Program-made: the position numbers and the translations under genes
DNA from: Blastococcus sp.
GTDB lineage: Bacteria > Actinomycetota > Actinomycetes > Mycobacteriales > Geodermatophilaceae
Length of the DNA stretch: 19,426 nucleotides
NCBI GenBank assembly: GCA_025963345.1
Contig: JAOPUS010000345.1
Coordinates: 1 to 19,426, forward strand
Reading direction: 5' to 3'
Shown: piece by piece, positions 15,385 to 19,426 of the stretch
How positions within the stretch are numbered: the stretch's first letter is position 1
Layout: each line of letters begins with the position of its first letter
The notes under the pieces: model-generated
Seen by the model: the letters and a program-made list of their open reading frames with translations, nothing else
Told to the model about the DNA's origin: nothing
Database searches by the model: none

Positions 15385-15807
15385 TCAGCCCTCGGCCGGG
15401 GCGAGCCGGATGCTGACGCTGTTGATGCAGTAGCGGTCGCCGGTAGGGGTCTGGGGCGCGTCGTCGAAGAGGTGTCCCATGTGGCTGTGGCAGGTGCCGC
15501 AGAGCACCTCGGTGCGGAGCATCCCGTGGCTGCGGTCCTCACGGAGGACGACGTTGTCAGCCGCGGCGGCCTCGTAGAACGACGGCCACCCGCAGTGCGA
15601 GTCGAACTTGGTCTCCGACCGGAACAGCTCGGCGCCGCATGCACGGCACTCGTAGACGCCGACGGTCTTGGTGTCGACGTACTCACCGGTCCAGGCACGC
15701 TCGGTGCCGGCCTGACGGAGCACCGCGTACTCCTCGGGCGACAGCTGCGCGCGCCACTCCTCGTCGGTCCTGCTGACGGACGGCTGCTTCTCCGCGGACG
15801 TGGTCAT
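15385..15807 (-). CDS. msrB: Peptide-methionine (R)-S-oxide reductase MsrB
   Basis: The 140-residue cytoplasmic enzyme reduces methionine-R-sulfoxide in proteins. The structural zinc ligands are C54 and C57 (YECRACG) and C103 and C106 (CGTCHSHMGHLF). The catalytic cysteine is C127 in RYCINSVSIRL. KFDSHCGWPSF is also a family motif. The start is ATG 15807. The frame continues 20 codons upstream, but that would run through the hairpin at 15821-15863. A TACCGT element lies exactly 6 nt before this ATG and no Shine-Dalgarno is visible, so the message may be leaderless. It is downstream of the nuclease gene on the same strand but separated from it by the hairpin. Synteny with hemQ matches mycobacteria. 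Confidence 0.95.
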   Translation of the reverse strand: MTTSAEKQPSVSRTDEEWRAQLSPEEYAVLRQAGTERAWTGEYVDTKTVGVYECRACGAELFRSETKFDSHCGWPSFYEAAAADNVVLREDRSHGMLRTEVLCGTCHSHMGHLFDDAPQTPTGDRYCINSVSIRLAPAEG

Positions 15808-15813
15808 GTCCCA

Positions 15814-15819
15814 ACGGTA
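15814..15819 (-). promoter_or_regulatory. Candidate -10 element of a leaderless msrB promoter
   Basis: On the - strand TACCGT is followed by TGGGAC and then the msrB ATG at 15807. The TAnnnT-to-start distance of 6 nt is the same as at the DUF3000 gene. The corresponding -35 region would fall inside the hairpin at 15821-15863, and no clear -35 hexamer is seen. Confidence 0.4.
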
Positions 15820-15820
15820 C

Positions 15821-15863
15821 GGCGGCCGCGCCACCCGGATCAGCTCCGGGCGACGCGGCCGCC
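15821..15863 (-). terminator. Hairpin after the nuclease gene, just upstream of msrB
   Basis: GGCGGCCGCG (15821-15830) pairs perfectly with CGCGGCCGCC (15854-15863). After a 3-nt internal loop, CCCGG (15834-15838) pairs with CCGGG (15846-15850) around a 7-nt loop. It starts 21 bp beyond the nuclease stop on the - strand and ends 13 bp before the msrB ATG. It is likely a U-less terminator for the nuclease transcript. Confidence 0.6.
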
Positions 15864-15884
15864 GCATGCGTCAGGGCGTCAGGA

Positions 15885-18581
15885 TCAGCGGCCCGTGGTG
15901 AGGAACCGCAGGAGCCGCAGCAGCACGTCCTGGTACACCGGCCGCAGCGTGAACGAGGTGACCGCCTTCTCGCCGTCAGCCGCGGTCACGTCGACCGGGT
16001 GGCTGCCCTGCGCCAGCAGGACCGGAACGGTGAAAGAGATGCTCACCGCGCCGGTCGCGTCGGCGACCCCGGTGCCGAGCACGGTGCCGTTGTGCGAGGG
16101 CAGGGTCCCCGTCACCGTCGTCCCGGCATCGAACCCGGTGCCCGTGACCGTGACCGTGTCGCCCCGCAGGGGCGTGGGGTCGGCGATCGCCGCCGTGGCT
16201 GGGATCTCGGTGGTCAGACCGAACACCGTCGGGTTGTGGTCGCTCGCCCGGTAGGCGTAGGGGGCGTAGAGGCCCTCGTAGCCGTCGTACTCATAGGCGA
16301 AGCTCTCCACCGCGTTGATGTCCCACACGGCCAGGCCGGTCGACTTCGTCCGCACGGACGGCGAGGCGAACACGTGGTCGAGGGAGCCGGAGCCACCGGC
16401 GAACACGTAGCTGTACTGGCCGTCGGCCAGCACCGGACCCATGTCGGTGTAGCCGGCGTTCGTGACGACGTCGATCGGGTCCTCGTACCGGTAGGCGTTG
16501 AAGTCGCCGGTCAGCAGGACGTCCTGGTCACCGGAGTCCCGCTTCACCGTCTCCGCGAAGGCGACGAGCGCCTGGGCCTGGGCTATCCGGTCGCCGTTGC
16601 AGTTGCCTGCCCCGCCGGCCGAGGTGTCGTTGCCCGTGGCGCAGGCGCTGCCCTTGGACTTCAGGTGGTTGGCGATGATCGAGAACGTCTCGTCCCCTGC
16701 CCGGAAGGTCTGGGCGATGGGGGAGCGGGCGTTGTCGAACGCGGTCAGGTCCGCGGGCACCGACGGAGCGCCGACGGCGGTCACCCGGTCGGTCCGGTAG
16801 ACGATCGCGTTGGTGATGACGTCGGTGTCCTCATGGGCCTCGACGTAGCTCCAGTCGTGCCCGTCGGCCTGCTCGATGGCCGCGAGCAGCGTCTCCACCG
16901 CGCGGTACGGGCTGTCCGGCGTCAGCACCGCGGAGTTCTCGATCTCGTGCAGCGTGATGACGTCGGCGTCGAGAGTCGTGATCGCGGTGACGATCTTCGC
17001 CTGCTGCTGAGCCAGCTCGGCGGCGTCGGCGGCGCCACGGGCGTCGTCGCCGAACTCCGACGGGAAGTCGACGAAGTAGTTCAGCACGTTGAAGTCCGCG
17101 ATCCGGAGGTCGCCACCCACGGCCGCCGGGGCGCCCGGGCGCGGGTTGGTCGCGTCGAACGTGCTGCCCACGGCAGAGCCGTCCGCCGGCTGCAGGCGCC
17201 AGGCGCCGAACGCGTAGTGCAGGACGACGGGCTCCAGGACGGCGGTGTCGCCGACACGAATCGGGTCCTCCACCTCCAGGTACGGCGGCTCCAGGAGCGG
17301 CTTCCCGAACGGCGACAGGTCAGTGCTCCGACCGTCATCAAGGATGATCGAACGCAGCTCGTTCTGCTCCGCCACGGACTGCGACGCGGGGCCGGGGTCG
17401 GCTGCCTCCGTGGGACTGATCAGCCGGCCGCCCTGGGAGAGCAGCAGCTCGCCGTAGTTGGTCAGGTTGAAGACCTCGGTGACCGTGAGCGGCTCGGTGG
17501 GAGCGACGAGCATGCTCTCCACGGCCTCCTTGGCGTCGTCGTCGGACGGCAGGGCCAGGGCTGCCGGGGTGGGCAGCGCTGCGGTCCCACAGAGCGTGAC
17601 AGCCGCGTTCGTCAGCTCGGTGAGCGAGCGGGGGTCGGAGTTGTTGGTGCCGCGGAACTCGGTCACCGTGCCGCGCACGGCGACCACGTCGCCGAGGGCC
17701 AGCGCGGGGAGGTTGCTGCCGTAGACGAATACGCCGTCCGAAGTGGCGGTGAGGGCGTCACCCGAGTCCTGGACGAAGACGCCGCTCAGTCCGTCCTGGA
17801 CGTCACCGACGACGGTGCCCTTCACGACGACGGTGGAGCCGGCCACCGGGCTGGTGTCCGTCGTCCCCTGCACCGAGCCGATGGCGACGATCGGCGTTCC
17901 ACACGTCGGTGGCTCGGGCGCATTCGGGTCCACCGGCGGCGGCGGGGGCGGAGGGGTCTCGCCCGTGGAGTTCGTGGGCGTGGGTGCCCCCACCGTGAAG
18001 TCGGCGGCGTTGTTGTCACTGTCCGGGGCGTTCGTGCGCGACGCCGACGTGGTGCCGGAGAGGGTCGCCGTCGGCGTGCCCTCGCCGCCCGCCGTCGACG
18101 GGCCGTAACCAAGGATGTCGACGACATCGGGCTTGCCCACGCAGGCCGTGCCGCAGGTGAGCGCCGTCGCAGTGCTGGCCAGGGCGACCTTGCCCGACGT
18201 TCCGCTCATGGCGAGGCTGCCCGTGGCGTCGGGTGTCGGGAGGTCGGTCGTCCCACCGGTCCCGGCGAGCCCCTGGACGAGGTACGTGGCGCCTGCGGCG
18301 ATCGTGCCCGTCAGGCGGGTGACGGCCCGGGACGTCCCGCCGGCGGAGGCGTACTGCACCGACCACGTAGAGAGGTCGACGGGCGTGGAGCCGACGTTCT
18401 GCAGCTCGATGAAGTCGTTCTTGAGGGTGGCGCCGGAGTTGCCGCCACCTCCGTAGACCTCGTTGATGACGACGCCGGTCGAGATGGCGGACGCGGCGGG
18501 TGCGAGCACCAGGCCGCCGGCGACGAGTGCCCCGACGGTCAGGCCCAGCACGGTGGCGCGGGGGGTTCTGCGTGTGGACAC
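15885..18581 (-). CDS. Secreted ExeM/NucH-type extracellular nuclease (LTD, OB, EEP and Ig-like domains)
   Basis: The 898-residue protein has a Sec signal peptide (basic MSTRRTPRA, hydrophobic core, ASA before residue ~33). A lamin-tail domain spans ~35-200 (VVINEVYGGGGNSG, NDFIELQN), followed by a Pro linker (~208-226). An OB-like domain lies at ~228-335. The endonuclease/exonuclease/phosphatase domain spans ~490-790, with N498 in FNVLNYF, E546 in LHEIEN, H639 in NHLKSKG, D693/N695 in GDFNAY, D735/H736 in SLDHVF and D781/H782 in SDHNPT. An Ig-like domain spans ~800-880, and a short basic hydrophobic tail (VLLRLLRFLTTGR) ends it. All catalytic positions are present. It probably degrades extracellular DNA for phosphate or matrix turnover. 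There is no LPxTG anchor. The GTG at 18581 follows GAGGAG with 4-nt spacing. Confidence 0.9.
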   Translation of the reverse strand: MSTRRTPRATVLGLTVGALVAGGLVLAPAASAISTGVVINEVYGGGGNSGATLKNDFIELQNVGSTPVDLSTWSVQYASAGGTSRAVTRLTGTIAAGATYLVQGLAGTGGTTDLPTPDATGSLAMSGTSGKVALASTATALTCGTACVGKPDVVDILGYGPSTAGGEGTPTATLSGTTSASRTNAPDSDNNAADFTVGAPTPTNSTGETPPPPPPPVDPNAPEPPTCGTPIVAIGSVQGTTDTSPVAGSTVVVKGTVVGDVQDGLSGVFVQDSGDALTATSDGVFVYGSNLPALALGDVVAVRGTVTEFRGTNNSDPRSLTELTNAAVTLCGTAALPTPAALALPSDDDAKEAVESMLVAPTEPLTVTEVFNLTNYGELLLSQGGRLISPTEAADPGPASQSVAEQNELRSIILDDGRSTDLSPFGKPLLEPPYLEVEDPIRVGDTAVLEPVVLHYAFGAWRLQPADGSAVGSTFDATNPRPGAPAAVGGDLRIADFNVLNYFVDFPSEFGDDARGAADAAELAQQQAKIVTAITTLDADVITLHEIENSAVLTPDSPYRAVETLLAAIEQADGHDWSYVEAHEDTDVITNAIVYRTDRVTAVGAPSVPADLTAFDNARSPIAQTFRAGDETFSIIANHLKSKGSACATGNDTSAGGAGNCNGDRIAQAQALVAFAETVKRDSGDQDVLLTGDFNAYRYEDPIDVVTNAGYTDMGPVLADGQYSYVFAGGSGSLDHVFASPSVRTKSTGLAVWDINAVESFAYEYDGYEGLYAPYAYRASDHNPTVFGLTTEIPATAAIADPTPLRGDTVTVTGTGFDAGTTVTGTLPSHNGTVLGTGVADATGAVSISFTVPVLLAQGSHPVDVTAADGEKAVTSFTLRPVYQDVLLRLLRFLTTGR

Positions 18582-18800
18582 GGATCTCCTCGGCCGCTTC
18601 GTGGGCGGCCCGGTGGAGGGCAGGGACGTGACCGATCGTTACATCACTGTCCGCGGTTGCAAATGAACATTCAGTTACGGAGAGTGGTTCGCCACATAGC
18701 CGGGTCCCATCCGTGACCGAGGTCCCGAACGCCTCGCAGCGGTGGCCGCGGGCGGCCTCGTACGGTAAGGGCCTTCCCGAGGAATGAAGAGGTGTACCCG
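18582..18800. promoter_or_regulatory. Divergent promoter region between the nuclease and the small + strand gene
   Basis: This 219-bp gap has an unusually AT-rich stretch at about 18636-18680. For the nuclease, a TTGCAA (18658-18663, - strand) followed after 16 nt by AACGAT is a weak -35/-10 candidate. For the + strand gene, TACGGT at 18761-18766 is a TAnnnT -10 candidate, predicting a leader of about 28 nt that includes GAAGAGG (18786-18792). No operator can be named. I see no small ORF or RNA here. Confidence 0.35.
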
Positions 18801-19262
18801 GTGAACCCGGAACGACCGCTGGATGACGTGTGGTTCACCCGAGATCTGCCGGTGCTGCGGGCCATCGCCCGGCTGGTGGACCGCTCCGAGCACGGGAGCT
18901 CGCCGTATCTACTGGGGGCCGTCGTGCCCGCGAGCGGCCTGCCGAAGGCCGAGGTCGTCGCGGCGGCGCAGGCACTGGCGGCGGCCGGCTACATCGAGCC
19001 GCTGACCAACCACGCGGGCGACATCGTCAGGATCACCGCGATCTCGGCCGAGGCGCGACGGCTGGCCGGCCTCTGGCCGACGCCGCAGGGGGAGTGGGAC
19101 CGCCTGCTCGAACAGCTGACCGCCCGCGCCGCGCAGGCGCCCACGGAGGTCGAGCGGCATCGCTGGCGGGCGTTCGCCGACGCCGCGACGGCCGTGGGCC
19201 CGGACGACGGCGCGCTGCTCATGTCGGCGCTGATCGGCGGCTACGTCCCCCGCCGCCGCTGA
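18801..19262 (+). CDS. Unrecognised 153-aa protein with possible winged-helix domain
   Basis: I do not recognise this family by name. The first ~90 residues look like a winged helix: a helix in RDLPVLRAIARLVDRSEHGS, a probable recognition helix LPKAEVVAAAQALAAAGYIE, and a short wing with strands NHAGDIVRITAISAEARRLAG. The rest is helical (WDRLLEQLTARAAQAPTEVE onward) and ends in a basic GGYVPRRR. There is no signal or membrane segment. It may be a DNA-binding regulator or a structural relative. Two GTG starts are possible. The GTG at 18801 is preferred because GAAGAGG (18786-18792) lies 8 nt before it, while that motif overlaps the GTG at 18792. It is convergent with the cold-shock gene and shares its terminator. 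Confidence 0.75.
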   Translation: MNPERPLDDVWFTRDLPVLRAIARLVDRSEHGSSPYLLGAVVPASGLPKAEVVAAAQALAAAGYIEPLTNHAGDIVRITAISAEARRLAGLWPTPQGEWDRLLEQLTARAAQAPTEVERHRWRAFADAATAVGPDDGALLMSALIGGYVPRRR

Positions 19263-19281
19263 CCACCCACCGCAGGAAACG

Positions 19282-19320
19282 ACAGCGCCCCCGCCCGGAA
19301 GAACCGGGCGGGGGCGCTGT
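19282..19320. terminator. Perfect 17-bp GC-rich terminator hairpin
   Basis: ACAGCGCCCCCGCCCGG (19282-19298) and its exact reverse complement (19304-19320) flank an AAGAA loop. It lies 19 bp after the stop of the + strand gene and 13 bp beyond the stop of the convergent cold-shock gene, so it probably ends both transcripts. No T-run follows. Confidence 0.85.
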
Positions 19321-19333
19321 GCTGATCAGGAGA

Positions 19334-19426
19334 TCAGAGCGGCGTGACGTTCGCAGCCTGCGGGCCCTTCTGGCCCTGCTCGATGTCGAACGCGATCCGC
19401 TGGCCTTCATCGAGCGAGCGGTACCC
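19334..19426 (-). CDS. Cold-shock protein (CspA family), C-terminal 30 residues
   Basis: Only the last 30 codons and the stop lie in the window, and the 5' part is beyond the right edge. The visible sequence, with GYRSLDEGQRIAFDIEQG and then QKGPQAANVTPL, is the typical end of an actinobacterial cold-shock domain protein: strands 4-5 of the OB barrel that binds single-stranded RNA/DNA. The RNP1/RNP2 motifs are outside the window. Such proteins act as RNA chaperones in the cytoplasm. Which of the usual several paralogues this is cannot be told. Confidence 0.9.
   Translation of the reverse strand, partial: GYRSLDEGQRIAFDIEQGQKGPQAANVTPL

Noticed and set aside
17935..17965. Run of seven proline codons in the nuclease as a sign of a frameshift
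   Set aside because: The frame stays open on both sides with matching domains, and a Pro linker between secreted domains is usual.
15999..18716. Long + strand ORF (905 codons) opposite the nuclease gene
   Set aside because: The - strand frame has a signal peptide and full EEP catalytic motifs. The + strand product is Arg/Gly/Val-rich low complexity without any family feature.
1..19426. tRNA, rRNA, CRISPR arrays, insertion sequences or integrase genes
   Set aside because: I looked on both strands and found no cloverleaf-type sequence, regularly spaced repeats, or transposase/integrase motifs.

Overview
The window is very GC-rich DNA with GTG and ATG starts and tight 4-bp stop/start overlaps. 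It looks like a high-GC actinobacterium. The order msrB / hemQ / hemY / hemE / DUF3000 / RNase D is the one I recall from Mycobacterium (around Rv2674-Rv2681), and heme is made by the coproporphyrin-dependent route. A member of Geodermatophilaceae or a relative is my best guess, but it is not proven from the sequence.

Positions 1-9839 (+ strand) hold the 3' half of a contractile injection system operon (extracellular CIS / phage-tail-like particle, Afp/PVC/Streptomyces-CIS type). In order it encodes: the end of a Pro/Ala-rich protein, a LysM tube-to-baseplate connector, a gp27-like hub, a gp5-like spike, a PAAR tip, a gp25-like wedge, a large baseplate J protein, a much smaller second J-like protein, a tail protein I, a fibre-like protein and a 66-residue coiled-coil protein. 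Most junctions are ATGA or GTGA overlaps, so this is one translationally coupled unit. Sheath, tube, ATPase, cap and tape measure would lie upstream, outside the window. No toxin or cargo gene is visible.

Positions 9826-15807 are core chromosome. On the - strand lie DUF3000 and RNase D, the latter convergent with and overlapping the end of the CIS operon by 14 bp. On the + strand lie hemE-hemY-hemQ: uroporphyrinogen decarboxylase, coproporphyrinogen oxidase and coproheme decarboxylase. On the - strand follows msrB.

Positions 15821-19426 hold a secreted multidomain ExeM/NucH-type nuclease (- strand) with a hairpin behind it, a small unrecognised + strand gene with a possible winged-helix fold, a perfect 17-bp terminator hairpin, and the last 30 codons of a cold-shock protein gene (- strand). 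No RNA genes, insertion sequences, CRISPR arrays or integrases were seen, and no gene-free stretch exceeds 300 bases.
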